DNA of 64,000 bases from positions 10,788,501 to 10,852,500 of the forward strand of contig NC_088320.1 of NCBI RefSeq assembly GCF_910592395.1, written 5' to 3'. Below, one piece after another: positions 10,855-22,345 of this stretch (positions within the stretch are counted from its first letter, which is position 1; each line of letters begins with the position of its first letter). The position numbers and the translations under genes were made by a program. Source of the DNA: Lineus longissimus. Taxonomy: Eukaryota; Nemertea; Pilidiophora; Heteronemertea; Lineidae. The notes below the pieces were generated by a model. It was not told the origin of the DNA and searched no databases. It saw only the letters and a program-made list of their open reading frames with translations.

Positions 10855-12724
10855 GTGGGACCATTCATGATAATACACCAAATAGCAATCCTTCTCTTTC
10901 TTTGCATGACAGCTATGAACTGTGCTGTTCAAGGAGATGACGTTAGAGTTGGTGAACAACTGATCAACATTGGCACGTACAATTCGTGTGGCTCCGGTGA
11001 TGGTAGACTTGAATATCTGGCACAGCTTTTTGACAAACATGATATTGTCCTGGTACAGGAAACTTGGTTACTTAAGGACAATTTGGGCCTTTATGACAGA
11101 ATTCCTGGTACTGCATCCCATGGCATATCGAGCGTTGATGATGCACAACTTTTGCAGGGTAGGCCACATGGTGGTTGCTCAATTATTTGGAAGAAAACAC
11201 ACAAATTTGCAGTGTAAACGCATGTGCGCAGTGAATGTCCGATTTCAAAATGGAGAAACCATGCTCATCATAAATGTCTATATGCCGTGTGATAATGTTC
11301 CAGCCAACTTACCCAAATTTAGGTTGGCCCTAAACGACATATCCGCTATAGTTCTTTCGCCGAGAGCTGATTATGTGCTAATTGGTGGCGATTTAAATAC
11401 GGACTTTAGAAGAGCATCCTAAAACACATTAACTCTAAATGAGTACATTGAGTCTGAGTCCTTATGCAAGGGCATCAATGTCCCTGAAGCAAATGTGTGC
11501 TATACCTACGAGAGTCGCATAAATGGTGAAAGGTCAATCCTTGACCACTTTCTTATGTGCGAAAACTTATCTCGTTTAGCTGTTAAATACCGGTCCGTTC
11601 ATGACGGAACTAATGTCTCTGACCATTGCCCAATATCACTATCGGTTAGACTTGAAGCCCAGTCCGCACCTACGGATCCTCACTCGTATGTCCGAAAAAT
11701 GAACTAGCACAAGGCCACAGAAAATGATATTGAGTTATATAGGGCTGAGTTGGATGCTTTGTTAAACAATATTAATATACCAATGGAATTACTGGTCTGT
11801 CAAGATTTGCAGTGCGATGATCATTACCATTTTATTCAAATGCTGTATGATGATATAGTTAATGCATGCTTGGAGGCATCGTCGAATCATATTCCTCACA
11901 CTGAGCCTCAAGCAGACAACCGCATACCGGGATGGAATGAGACAGTCGCAGAAGAAAAAAACAGAGCATTATTCTGGCACGCCCTGTGGAAGGCTAACGA
12001 CTCTCCTAGGCAAGGCATCATTGCCGATATCAGAAAAAGAACTTGTGCGTGCTATCAATTAGCTATTAGAACTGCGCGCAAGAACAGAGAGAAGCATGTT
12101 GCGAACAGCTTAGCTAATTCACTGCTAAACAAAAATAGCACAAACTTTTGGAGAGAAATAAAAAATATAAATCAAAGCTCAAGTAAGTTACCCACCAGCA
12201 CGGATGGGCTCACTGGTAAGGAAGCTATCGGAAATCATCTGTCCCAAAAGTATGAGCGCCTTTATCAGTCTGTCTTATATGATGACCATGACATGGTCAC
12301 GGTATTTAACGAAATAAGAGATCTCATTTCATATCCCGGTGTGCTTGTATGCATTCTACCTGTCGGCATAATCACAGTACGTCTGTTGAAGACATAAGAA
12401 AAGCTGTTAGTTTATTAAATAAGCATAAAAATGATGGTCTTTTGGGGCTCTCTACAAATCATCTTAAGTTTGGCACACAGAGGCTCTTCACAATGATTTC
12501 TATCTTGTTCACTAGTATGCTGAAACATGGTTACTTACCTGATGATATGTTAAAAAGCACTATTATTCCAATCGTAAAAAATGGTAAGAAATCGTTATGT
12601 GACTCGGCAAACTACAGGGCTATAGCTCCAAATAGCCCTCTTTGTAAATTACTAGAAACAATCATTCTTGAGAAAGGCAAGGAGCAACTGATGTCGTCTG
12701 ATATGCAATTTGGTTACAAAGCAG
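10855..12724 (+). pseudogene. LINE ORF2, endonuclease and N-terminal reverse transcriptase part
   Basis: The AP-type endonuclease domain is visible in pieces: INIGTYNSCGSGDGRLEYL, IVLVQETWLL (catalytic Glu), GRPHGGCSIIWKK, then in another frame IGGDLNTDFRR and NVSDHCPISLSV (the SDH motif). The following region up to 12397 is the linker. Reverse transcriptase begins with the AVSLLNKHKNDGLLGLSTNH block and IIPIVKNGKK. It is cut by the CAG-flanked Harbinger-A insertion within QFGYKAG. A frameshift near 11214, stops near 11420 and 11706, and a frame change near 12350 disable it. It continues at 16586. Confidence 0.9.
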
Positions 12725-13027
12725 GGCCCATATTCATAAAACTTCCTAGGTTAATCATGAATAAACTGTAAGTGTCATGCATAACCAGGTGTGATGCTTA
12801 TCCTGGAATTCATCAATGTGCCTAGGCATTATACCTATCTCTGCATGATGCGTAAGTCTAGGAATCATGCATAAATGCAGGATGTCAGATTTCCTGTTAA
12901 ATTTCAACGTTACGAGTTGCATAAACCCATTGAAATGTGACAAATTCGGTGTCTAGACGGGTGCACAGACGGGGAAAAAAAAATTCTTAGGCTAAACTGG
13001 GCCAACGCCACTTCAGGTTCAATCGCA

Positions 13028-15116
13028 ATGGCAGCCAAAAGAAAACCAAATTTTAGTGATGCAGAGAAATTTCGCCTTTGCGATGAGTACGAGCGGGAAT
13101 TTTCAGTTCTTACTTCCAAGTTTTCTCCGACTATCACGAATAAGAAGAAACACGAGGCATGGGAGTGGATTACTGCTACATTGAACAAAAGAAGTCCTTC
13201 GGTCACTCGGTCAGCTGCGGAGTTCATGAAAAAATGGCAGACTCTTTGTTCAGCAATGAAAGATGAATATCGCGTGTATAAGAAGAAACTAGGACAAACA
13301 GGTATAGCCGTTAATTTCAAATTTAGTATTTTCCAAAAGTAAATTATAACAACCTTTACACTTTATTGATTCAAACCTTTTGAAGTAAACCTTAAAGGGC
13401 CAGTGTATTCGATTCTAGAATGTCTCTTCATCTTTAATATGTGCCTCTTCTTTTACAGGAGGTGGGCCACCGCCAGAAGAACCATCCTTTCTATCTCAAA
13501 AGATAGCCGATACAATTGGTGAGGATGACCCAACAGTCCACGGAATTGACGGGGGTATAGACAGCTCACAGCCGCCAACTAAGAATAGCTATTTGCAAGA
13601 GTCAAATGATGCTGCCACTGCAAGTATCAAGTAGGGACTGTTTGTACAGTACAGTGGAACCCCGGTAACACGACCTCCCAAGGGACTAAGCCGAAGTGGT
13701 CGTGTTACCGGGGTGGTCGCGTTAGTGAATTTAAGAATCATAAGTAGGTTTTCCCGCCAAAACATCGTCCTAGCAGATATGCTGTGTGTACATTGACATG
13801 CATTAATGACTACGCCACCGGGTGATTCGATAATTTGTGTGTATATCACGAATAAAAAATCATTTTCTTGAGTGTTTTGCGTTTAATTTACAACTTATGT
13901 AAATGAGTAAATAAACTGACGAGAGCTAATTAGACCAAACATTACATTAAAACTTGAGCATGCTAATTAGAGCAAGCATGTCATTCACACCATCGGCAGC
14001 TGCCCTTCTTGATGTCAAGCTAATATTCCCGCTAACATTGAGAGAGGTGATGTGAGAAGATGTTGAGAATTATTCCTGATGTCTTCCTGCTTTAACTTCA
14101 GCCAATTTGAACTGGTACTGATTAAATCATCTTTTTAAAAACGTATTTTATCAATATTACGACGTAGTAAGCATTCTTTACTTTGAGTATCGGTACTCTT
14201 ACTAATCAACATAATTTATTTGTCCTAAAAACTACGTGTGCATGCCTCTTGACATCATTTAATACTAAATGATGAAAAACAAACCGTGAGTCGAAAAGAA
14301 AGTTTATTCTTCATTTTATTTGCGCTTACATTTGATCAAACTCACTTACACATCATTTATTTTCATATGGATTCCCATGGTCATTGTGTTCGAGGTGCTA
14401 ACTATCAATACGGATTTGCGAGAAGGTGCCAATTGATACGATGCGGTCATGGTTGATTACGGCAATTAGGCCTCATGGTCGCGTTAGCGGGGTTAATTTG
14501 CAGTTTGGGACCGACCAAGCTGGTGGTCGCGGTCTGGGTACCGGGGTGGTCGTGTTAGCGAGGGCCAGTTAATGAGAATTAGAGAGAAAACCATTCGGGA
14601 CCGGAGAATTTTGGTCGTGTTCGCGGGGTGGTCGCGTTACTGAGGTGGTCGCCGACCGGGGTTCCACTGTACTTCGTATCGTGTCAAAATTTGTTTGAAG
14701 TTTTTTACACAAAGAGTTTACCAAAAAATTACACTTGTTTCAGCTATGAAGATCCAACGCTCACCGATTCCAGTGACTTAGAAGACACACAAACGGCATC
14801 GACCCCGCAGAAACAACCACCGGCCAAAAGGTCCTGTCATGTTTTCCACTCCTTAACACTCAAGGGTCGAAAGTCCTCCACTGCAGTGTCAGCATTACCA
14901 AATCCATGTACTCAATTGGTTGACGATGAGCCTGAAAGTAGACCAAAGGGCAAAGGTACCAATGATAAGAGTGATGTCGCTGTAATCCAAAAAGAACTTT
15001 TGGCTTTAGAGAAACAGCGTGCTACAATTGAAATTGAGAAACTTGTGTTGGAGAAAAGGAAATTGTTACTTGAGATTGATGTATTGAATATGAAAAAAGC
15101 AGAAGTTAGCTACTGA
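13028..15116 (+). CDS. Myb/SANT-like DNA-binding accessory protein of Harbinger-A (NAIF1-like), 272 aa
   Basis: Three exons, 13028-13301, 13459-13630 and 14744-15116, join in frame (819 nt) through gt/ag sites. Residues about 5-90 form a trihelix Myb/SANT-like domain (NFSDAEKFRLCDEYEREF to AAEFMKKWQTL). A GQTGGGPPPEEPS turn follows, then a GIDGGIDSS block and, at residues about 230-270, a charged coiled coil (KELLALEKQRATIEIEKLV). This order matches the second protein of Harbinger elements, from which vertebrate NAIF1 was domesticated. It is thought to bind element ends and bring the transposase into the nucleus. A 1-kb MITE sits inside intron 2 without harming the exons. It faces the transposase gene. 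Confidence 0.85.
13652..14669. mobile_element. Tigger/pogo-type MITE with internal copies of its end motif
   Basis: The element is flanked by TA and starts CAGTGGAACCCCGGTAAC. Its right end is the inverse (CCGGGGTTCCACTG). Close to both ends are repeated 'ggtggtcgcgttagcggggt'-like words (about 13690-13730 and 14505-14655). It has no coding capacity. It lies in intron 2 of the Harbinger-A Myb-like gene, between donor 13631 and acceptor 14743. Confidence 0.85.
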
Positions 15117-15307
15117 AACTCAACATGCTATGCCTGTGACCAGCCAAAGCCTACAACATAGCCACTACCCGAACAACAATTCTCCGTTTGACTATTCTCT
15201 AACAAGTTTGTAAAATTTGTATGAAATGTAGCTTTGGAATAAAAATGCTGAAATAAACAACATACTAGTATATCATGTCTTCTGTCCTACTTACATGTAC
15301 AGTGTTT

Positions 15308-16369
15308 TTACTGGAAGTGATTGTTCACAATGTCGTTCCTGGCGGCAGCTCCATTTGGTCTATCTGGAAGTACAGCAACATTTTCGTGGTCATCATCAGG
15401 TTGTGGTTGCCGTGGCTGCTGATGCTCAATAGGCAGATCCTCGAAGTCTGGCAGTCCTCTGTTAACTGCAATGTTCTGAAGGGCTGCACACACCGCAATT
15501 ATCTCGCATGATTTCTGTGGGCTGTATCTGAGTTGACCATGCACGCAGTTGAACCGTCGTTTCCATTGACCAATTCCCCTCTCAACAAGGCACCTCGTTT
15601 TCTTGTGGGACTTGTTGTAGCGACGTTGTGCTGCTGTCTCGGGGTTAAGAAACGGAGTCATCAACCATGGTCGAACAGGGTATCCACTATCCCCAAGTAA
15701 TATTTCTTCACCATCCCGACGCGACATGATCTCTGAAAGTCCACTCTCTCTCAAAATGACCGAATCATGCGTACTACCCGGCCACTTGGCAACGACATTT
15801 ATAAATCGATATTGTGCCTCCATCACAACCTGGGTGTTTATTGAATGGTACCCTTTCCGATTGATATAACGCCATTCATGCTGCGATGGACCCAAAATCC
15901 ACACGTGAGTTCCATCCACAAGTCCCAACACACCAGGAAAATTGGCTATGTTGTGAAATTCCTCAACAATATTTGGAATTTCATCCAGCGCAGGAAACTT
16001 GATGACCTTGGGAACTAGTGCCAGAAGGGCACGGGTAACTTGGGAAATTACCCTGCACATCGTCGGTTGAGAAATTTGAAGCGAGTCACCGGTGAGTATC
16101 TGAAAGGATCCTGTACCATAAAAGCGCAGGGCAGCTAGGACTTTGAGCTCCCTCGGAAGTGCATGGTTACGAAGTGTTATTGGATCGAGTTCATCTCCCA
16201 CAGCATCGATTAGTTCCAAAAGTGTTTCTCGGTCTATTCTATACCTTCGGTAGAGTTCAAGATCATTGTACGCGTCGAGGGGATGCAACCGGTCTTGGAA
16301 TACTCGTTCTCTTCTAAAGGCTCGACGTCGTGCAACTTCCTCTTGCACAGCAAGCATTAAAGCGGCCAT
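15308..16369 (-). CDS. Harbinger-A transposase (DDE_Tnp_4), 353 aa
   Basis: A single uninterrupted frame begins with ATG at 16369 (MAALMLAVQEEVARR). The N-terminal part (about 30-110) contains an HTH-like region (LELYRRYRIDRETLLELID; LQISQPTMCRVISQV). The catalytic domain shows Asp in LGLVDGTHVWI, Asp in WPGSTHDSVI and Glu in RCLVERGIGQWKRRF, with LLGDSGYPVRPWLMTPF between them as in HARBI1. Length and motif order are those of a full Harbinger transposase. It is convergent with the Myb-like gene, leaving about 190 bp between the stops. No inactivating lesion is visible. A non-coding first exon cannot be excluded. Confidence 0.9.
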   Translation of the reverse strand: MAALMLAVQEEVARRRAFRRERVFQDRLHPLDAYNDLELYRRYRIDRETLLELIDAVGDELDPITLRNHALPRELKVLAALRFYGTGSFQILTGDSLQISQPTMCRVISQVTRALLALVPKVIKFPALDEIPNIVEEFHNIANFPGVLGLVDGTHVWILGPSQHEWRYINRKGYHSINTQVVMEAQYRFINVVAKWPGSTHDSVILRESGLSEIMSRRDGEEILLGDSGYPVRPWLMTPFLNPETAAQRRYNKSHKKTRCLVERGIGQWKRRFNCVHGQLRYSPQKSCEIIAVCAALQNIAVNRGLPDFEDLPIEHQQPRQPQPDDDHENVAVLPDRPNGAAARNDIVNNHFQ

Positions 16370-16585
16370 CCTGATCAAATGTCTCTTGAGAAATGCCCAG
16401 AAATAATTTAATCATACCAACAGTCCTATACTTAAGACACCTCAAGAGGTGTCTCAAATATAGGGGCCATTTTGTGCATGATACATTAGGTAAGAAGCAT
16501 ATTTAATTCCACTTAGGCATGACACCTGAGTTAGGTAGGAACTTGGGTATCATACTTGGCCGAAGTATGTTTATGAATATGGGCC

Positions 16586-16918
16586 CAGGTGTTTCTACTA
16601 CAAACTGCACAAATGCGGTTAATGAGATTATACAGTATTATCTAAATGGCGGTGGACAAGTTTATGCTATGTTGCTTGACGCGTCCCAAGCTTTTGACAG
16701 GGTAGAATACACCAGGCTCTTTCGACTGCTAATCAAGAAAAATATCTGTCCTGTGTTGGCGAGAGTAATAGCTGTAATATATACAAGACAGAGAATGCGA
16801 GTTCGATGGGGAGACTACGACTCGAACTATTTTGCTGTTTCTAATGGAGTAAAACAGGGTGGAATATTGTCGCCTGCTCTCTTTTCTGTTTATATAGATG
16901 TACTGCTTGAGCAACTAA
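16586..16918 (+). pseudogene. LINE ORF2, central reverse transcriptase segment
   Basis: This piece lies between the two Harbinger insertions. It reads VSTTNCTNAVNEIIQYYL, the catalytic palm motif YAMLLDASQAFDRV, then NGVKQGGILSP and IDVLLEQL. The open frame continues directly from QFGYKAG at 12724 and into RDSKKGCYVGH at 22349 once the insertions and one copy of each duplication are removed. This segment has no lesion of its own. Confidence 0.92.
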
Positions 16919-17164
16919 AGCCCAGTTCATACTCGCTCGCCGACCCACATGCGGAACGGATATTTTGGTCGCCGCTCACTCGCAGGAGACCCTTATGTAA
17001 CAAGTGAAATGTGACATGCGGAACATGGACAGAGGCGGACAACTCGCATTGCGCTGTGCACCCGGACGACTTGTGCGTAATACATAACCGTTTGTAATCC
17101 GTTGGACATAAACCAAATTTAACTTTTTCCGCATTGCGCTTCCATTCAGTCTACATTCATCGCC

Positions 17165-18332
17165 ATGTCTTCGAGGAAGAAACAACTTTTTTCTACTACT
17201 AAAGATGAACGTTTGATCGAAGAGGTTCAGAAATATCCCAACCTCTACAATAGCTCTCTGTCCGAGTACAAGGATCATGGCAGATGCGAGGGGAGCTGGG
17301 TATCCATTGGTCAGCATTTTGATGACAGACACTGGAAAGACATGAAAGATAGGTGGAAATACCTGAGAGATCAGTACACGAAGGTGAAAAAGTCTGCAGG
17401 TGGTCGAAGCGGTGACCCTGGAGGGAAAAAGATGAAATGGAAATACTATGATCTGATGAGTTTCCTATCAGACCATATTAAACATAGAGAGACTGACGGA
17501 AATGTACAAAGGTAAATGAACAGTTTATTTTGGGTTTCCAACCTTTACAATTATATTATATGCAGTTTTTATGTTATTAAATTTTCTCATTCATAGTCTT
17601 GCATGGTAATTTTATAATGATTTAGGAACAAATTATCTTTTGCGATGCAAGTACCATTTATTGACATGTCCCCCCCCCCCCCAACATTGAAGTTAATATT
17701 GTCATTTATATTGCAGGTCGTCTTGCACGAAGATGCATCGGGTAGGAAATGAAAGCAATGACGATGACTGGCGTTCTATCGCTGATGAGGAAAGCGATGA
17801 CGCCGGTGAAAAGGATCACGAGGAGCCAACTGTTTCTGCATCAACAAGCAGCAACGACACATCGCGGATCTCAATCGGTACATGTAAAGTCTCGACAAAG
17901 AAAACCGCCACCAAATCTTCGAGAATGCAATGTAATGATGTTGATGAAGCCATGGTTACGTACCTCCGAAACAAGGCATCTGCAGTGACAAATGTTGACG
18001 ATAACCATTCTGAGGCACTATTCGGGAAAATGGTTGGCGCATCGTTAATGAAATTCTCGAGGAAAAATCGTTCTCTAGCCAAGTTGAAAATTCAGCAAGT
18101 ACTGTTTGAAGTGGAAGAGAAAGACATTGCAGAAAGTGATCCTAGGCCTAATGTTACATTGTTTCAGACACAGCCTACAGGAAACCAACTAAATACCATG
18201 GCAATGACCTCCGCCTCAACATCAGCACTATCGTTCAACAGTGATAGTTTCATCCCACCTGCTGAATCACCACTGACCTCTTTCCAACATCCCACTGGTA
18301 CCTTTTTCTCAACAGATTCGTTCAGACATTAG
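17165..18332 (+). CDS. MADF-BESS DNA-binding accessory protein of Harbinger-B, 320 aa
   Basis: Two exons, 17165-17511 and 17717-18332, join in frame (963 nt). The MADF domain occupies residues about 12-100: DERLIEEVQKYPNLYNSSL, WVSIGQHF, WKDMKDRWKYLRDQYTKV and WKYYDLMSFL. An acidic Ser-rich linker follows, then a BESS-like motif near 205-245 (FGKMVGASLMKFSRKNRSL and KIQQVLFEVE), which mediates protein contacts. MADF-BESS proteins are the usual second gene of one Harbinger branch and are related to Adf-1. No lesion is visible. It faces the transposase, with about 95 bp between the stops. Confidence 0.88.
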
Positions 18333-18427
18333 GTGACAATTTTCATGGTATGCCTAACTTACCCATGTATCTAAGGTAACGCAGGGTGTCTTCCGCGATC
18401 AACAACATTTCTTTGCCAGGGAACCAT

Positions 18428-21400
18428 TTAGTGGTTTGTTTGGAAATATTCGGACAGTATGTCTCTGATCTTCGTTGCCTGCCTTGTCGCTACATTGGCC
18501 CCTAGTCTTCCAACCTCCTGCAAGTCTGTATCTGTTTTTGTAATTTCCCTCCATTGCCCTGGTTTCAATTCGCCATCTTCCCCAATGAAGTCAACAAACT
18601 GAGGTGGTACATAGCGAACACGTGGGTTGAAATGTCCGTCATTTGCCAAAAGAAAGTTATGAAGAGCGATTGTAGCTTTGACCATTACGTCAACGTTTTC
18701 TGGCTTTACTTCTATTGGACCTCTAAATATTCGCCACCTTGCTGCTGGTATGCCGAAAGCATTTTCAACACACCGCCTGTTCCTACTGAGACGATAGTTA
18801 AATACTCTGTGCTCATAATCCAATCCAGTACCTGAAAAAAAATTACATCCAATTTATTGATATCGTTAGGAAGCATTGTCCATTAACTTGTAGGATAACT
18901 TTCTAACTGATATAATAAACTTGAATATATACAAAAATATTTTTTGGTTCAAATGGATTCCAGCTCTCTTGATACTCCCTCTTTCATCAAACTCGGTCAA
19001 GGAATAAAAATTTGTTTCTATAACTTTCATTTAAATTTTCCTGGATTCGCGCCAAAAAAATAATGGAAAATGCTTTGCGCCATTTTCGAAAATTTAAATG
19101 GATGTTATAGAAACATATTTTTGTCAAATGACCCGATTTATGGCATTTTCACAACCATTTTCGTCGCGAATCGGCACAGTTAATCCGTTCAGTAGCAAAA
19201 TGTGCAACCGTTATACTTACCAGCATATGGCCTCATCAGGTTCTTCTTCAGTGGGAATGCTTCATCTCCAAGAAACATATAGGGGACCTTGATATCAGTT
19301 CCTGGGAGACAACCGGACTCTGGTATGCCCAATGTGTCATTATCCATCTTGATGCCAAACTGTGATCGACTGAAAACTCCGCCATCTGATTCTCTTCCAT
19401 AAGCTCCAATATCAACCATTCTGAATCTGTATTTACCATCTGCTACCGCCATGAGAATGATGGAGTGATACTTTTTGTAATTGAAATAATCACTTCCGGA
19501 TCGAGGAGGAGCTTTGATAGCAACATGTTTCCCATCTATTGAACCTAAGCACATGGGGAAGTTCCAGTTCTGCCAGTTCTCTGCAGCAATTCGGATGCAA
19601 TCATCCTGTGTGGGTACGGCCACAAAGTCGTCTTTAAGGACGGTCCATAGAGCCTCGCATGTTTCATATAATATGCCACTGATAGTTGACTTTCCGATAC
19701 GGTAGCTGTCGGCTACACTTTGCTGGGAATTCCCGGATGCTAAAATTCGCAACGTTACAGATAGTCTCTCTGCTTCAGATATTGGAAACCTATGGGTACC
19801 TTTGTGAGCAATGAAAGTAGGGTGTTCAGGTCAAAATAAACCATTACATATATAATTATTATTGCAGGCTAAAATTCAAGTATCAGCTATTATAAGCATT
19901 ATGGCTTTTACAGAACGGAAAAATTCCTGTTCAGTCCAAAGTTATAGGCATTTGAACTTCGCAAGATTGGGACATTTTGACCAAGGGCTCCAAAGGGAAA
20001 ATGCCTTACAGGGTCAAAGGTCAAATGGCATCCAACATGGCTGCCGGGGTGAGAAAATGATCAGTATTTTAGCTGTAGGAATCTTATTTATGAATATTTT
20101 TCAGCAAAATTTATAGAACGGAGTCATATTATGATGACCGTCCTAACAAATCCAAAATGGCCGCCAAAATCGAAGATGGCTACCAATAATCCAAGATGGC
20201 CACCAAAACTATGCAACTTCGCAACCTTTTCTGTAGCTCCGACTCCCATTGCAAGCCAAAGGAGCAGTAAAACTTGATGATTATGGATCTTCGGGATGGA
20301 ATTCAATATGGCGGCATTCCAAGATGGCCGCCAAGGACAAATATTGGAATATGGCTGCTAGTAATAAGGATGTTGGCAGATATCATTTCAGTTTCTTAAA
20401 CTAAGACACTGGTATGATATGCAGCTCGAGGTCAGTCAATCTTTATCCACTTTGATGCAACCGCCATCAGGCGGCCATGTTGAAACCAATATGGCCACCA
20501 TTGAAACCAAGATGGCCGTCAAACTCTCCAACACCATTAATATTCTAACCAGGCTTGTAATATATCAAAATGATCGGATGAGAGTGAGGATGCCAATCGA
20601 CTGTTTAAAATGTGGCTAATAACAGACACAGAAAGACTAGAAGCGTTATAAATCAAGTTCATACATTATTATTCAACTCATTTGCAAATTACAGATGAAA
20701 ATAACGGATAATACATCTCAAGTACCATCGAATGTATTCGCTGCTGGACAACCACAATCCCTCACTCTGCTGAATCTGCCTCAATTCTCTTCATCCAGCC
20801 AGATCTGAAGATAAAGAATAATACCTCAAAATAAAGAATAATACCTCAAAATAAAGAATAATATCTTAGTCGGTATTGGTACTTTCAATTGTATCATTTA
20901 TGTCAATGAGACATCTCCCCCAAGGCTTTATTGGTTCAGAGTTACAGATGGTGCTATAGTACACACAGCTATAGCCAAACATGGCCTGGTCACTCACAGA
21001 ACACTGCCACACTGTCACTAAAACCATGCAATGCTGAATGCATGAACCAGGAAATGAAAAGAAAAACATTGATATTTTCACCAAACTACCCAACAAAACC
21101 TTTAAATACAGAGCATTCGAGTCTCAGGACTGTCAAGAACAACATTAGTCAACTGTCATAAGAATGAAAACATTGTCAAAATATACAATAAACCTACCCA
21201 AACTGACTGAAATCAGCTGATTTTCTGATGCTAATTTAATTGGAAAAGTGCCCGGATGTTACGAAAATTGGGCATGCGCCACCATCGGCCAAGTTGGAAC
21301 TACAAAATAAATTATAAACTCTTGATTTCGCTGGAGATGTCAAATCATTTTCATCAAAAGGGAGGTTTATACTTACAATTACCACTAAATCCGTTTAATT

Positions 21401-22174
21401 ATCATTTCTATGAGATTTCAGAAGGGATAATTAGGTGTTATTTAGGAGTGTCAAATCTTGAAAATGCCTAAAATCGGTAAATATTGACGGAATTTCATCC
21501 GGTTTTGGACGAACAGCAAGAGTTTCAGCAGTAGAGTTCATTTCCGGATAGATAATTTACATAGGTCATATGCCCTTTTGCGGAAAAGGCGCCAAAGATT
21601 TGACGAGCAAGTGACAGTTGGCCACGCCCCCGTGCCGTCCTCATTAGCATAACGTTATGGCGGACATGATGATCACCACGGCGGCCCAAGTTGTGCGTAA
21701 TTTCTAATTTCTCCCCATATACTCGATGAATTTCATTGAAATACGAGACAATGAAAGATTAGATACCTGTTTACCTTGGGTCTTCCTGGTTTCTTCATAC
21801 ATCATCGATAAGACACCGAAATTAACCGATCTTCAAGAGGTGTGAAAAGTTTTTTTCGTCATTTTCTGTGCGTGACGCGAAAATGCGCTTACGGAACGTC
21901 GAAAGTCACGTGACCTGAACACCCTAATGAAAGGCGCAACACGCCGCAGCAAGTCATCAAATGTAACATCGTTCATTCGGAAATATCGTTGATGCACTTC
22001 TCTGTCATTTAGAGCACGCATATCATTTACAAGAGAATGAAATTCACCTTTCGTCTCCCTTGGCAAATTAAGGGGTCTCACGTACCACCTTCGTTCGGGA
22101 CGATTTCGTCGTCGCCTTTGCCTCAACACATTATATAGAAGGATCACCTCTTCATCCGACGAATCCGTGGTCAC
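18428..22174 (-). pseudogene. Harbinger-B transposase, split by a 2.1-kb insertion
   Basis: Exon 1 runs from 22174 through the insertion site (21925) and resumes from 19817 to 19221. Exon 2 is 18831-18428. Removing the insert and one TA gives 1251 nt, an uninterrupted 416-codon frame. The N-terminus reads TTDSSDEEVILLYNVL and starts with GTG where homologues usually have ATG, so the start codon may be mutated. The HTH-like block is NSQQSVADSYRIGKSTISG. The catalytic residues are Asp in CLGSIDGKHVAIKAP, Asp in MVDIGAYGRESDGGVF and Glu in RRCVENAFGI. The insert and start change make this copy inactive, but it decayed very little otherwise. Confidence 0.88.
19820..21924. mobile_element. Non-autonomous TA-flanked DNA element nested in Harbinger-B
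   Basis: TA is duplicated at 19818-19819 and 21925-21926. The ends are GGGTGTTCAGGTCA and its inverse, after which the arms diverge. No long frame or transposase domain is present. Inside are repeated 'aagatggccgccaa'-like words (20150-20520) and a three-copy 20-21-bp tandem repeat (ctcaaaataaagaataatac) near 20805-20870. TA duplication suggests mobilisation by a Tc1/mariner or pogo-type transposase; the family is not identified. Confidence 0.78.
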
Positions 22175-22345
22175 AAATGAACGAGTCGACCGGAATACTC
22201 GCAGTTACTTCCTGTCACTTCCTGGACGGAAGCGCGCGCATTGCGTTTTGAGTCGGTTGATTGGTCCGCTCAACTCGGCGGAGTGCGCCGACTACTCGCC
22301 TACCAAAGCGCAACTGTGGGTCGGCAAGCGAGTATGAACTGGGCT

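Larger units (their letters stand above)
12725..16585. mobile_element. Harbinger-A: complete PIF/Harbinger transposon, TSD CAG
   Basis: The ends are GGCCCATATTCATAAA at 12725 and its inverse ending at 16585. CAG is duplicated at 12722-12724 and 16586-16588. A 3-bp target duplication and a Myb-like gene convergent with a DDE transposase are hallmarks of PIF/Harbinger. Both genes are open once introns are removed. A 9-bp-stem perfect hairpin (AGACACCTC, 2-nt loop) lies at 16435-16454 near the right end. A pogo-type MITE sits in the second intron of the Myb-like gene. Confidence 0.93.
16919..22345. mobile_element. Harbinger-B: PIF/Harbinger transposon, TSD TAA, with a nested insertion
   Basis: The termini are AGCCCAGTTCATACTCGC at 16919 and its inverse ending at 22345. 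TAA is duplicated at 16916-16918 and 22346-22348, the TWA target typical of the superfamily. It holds a MADF-BESS gene (plus) convergent with a two-exon transposase (minus). The transposase is broken only by a TA-flanked 2.1-kb element. Without that element Harbinger-B would be about 3.3 kb. A run of 14 C residues lies near 17671. Confidence 0.92.
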
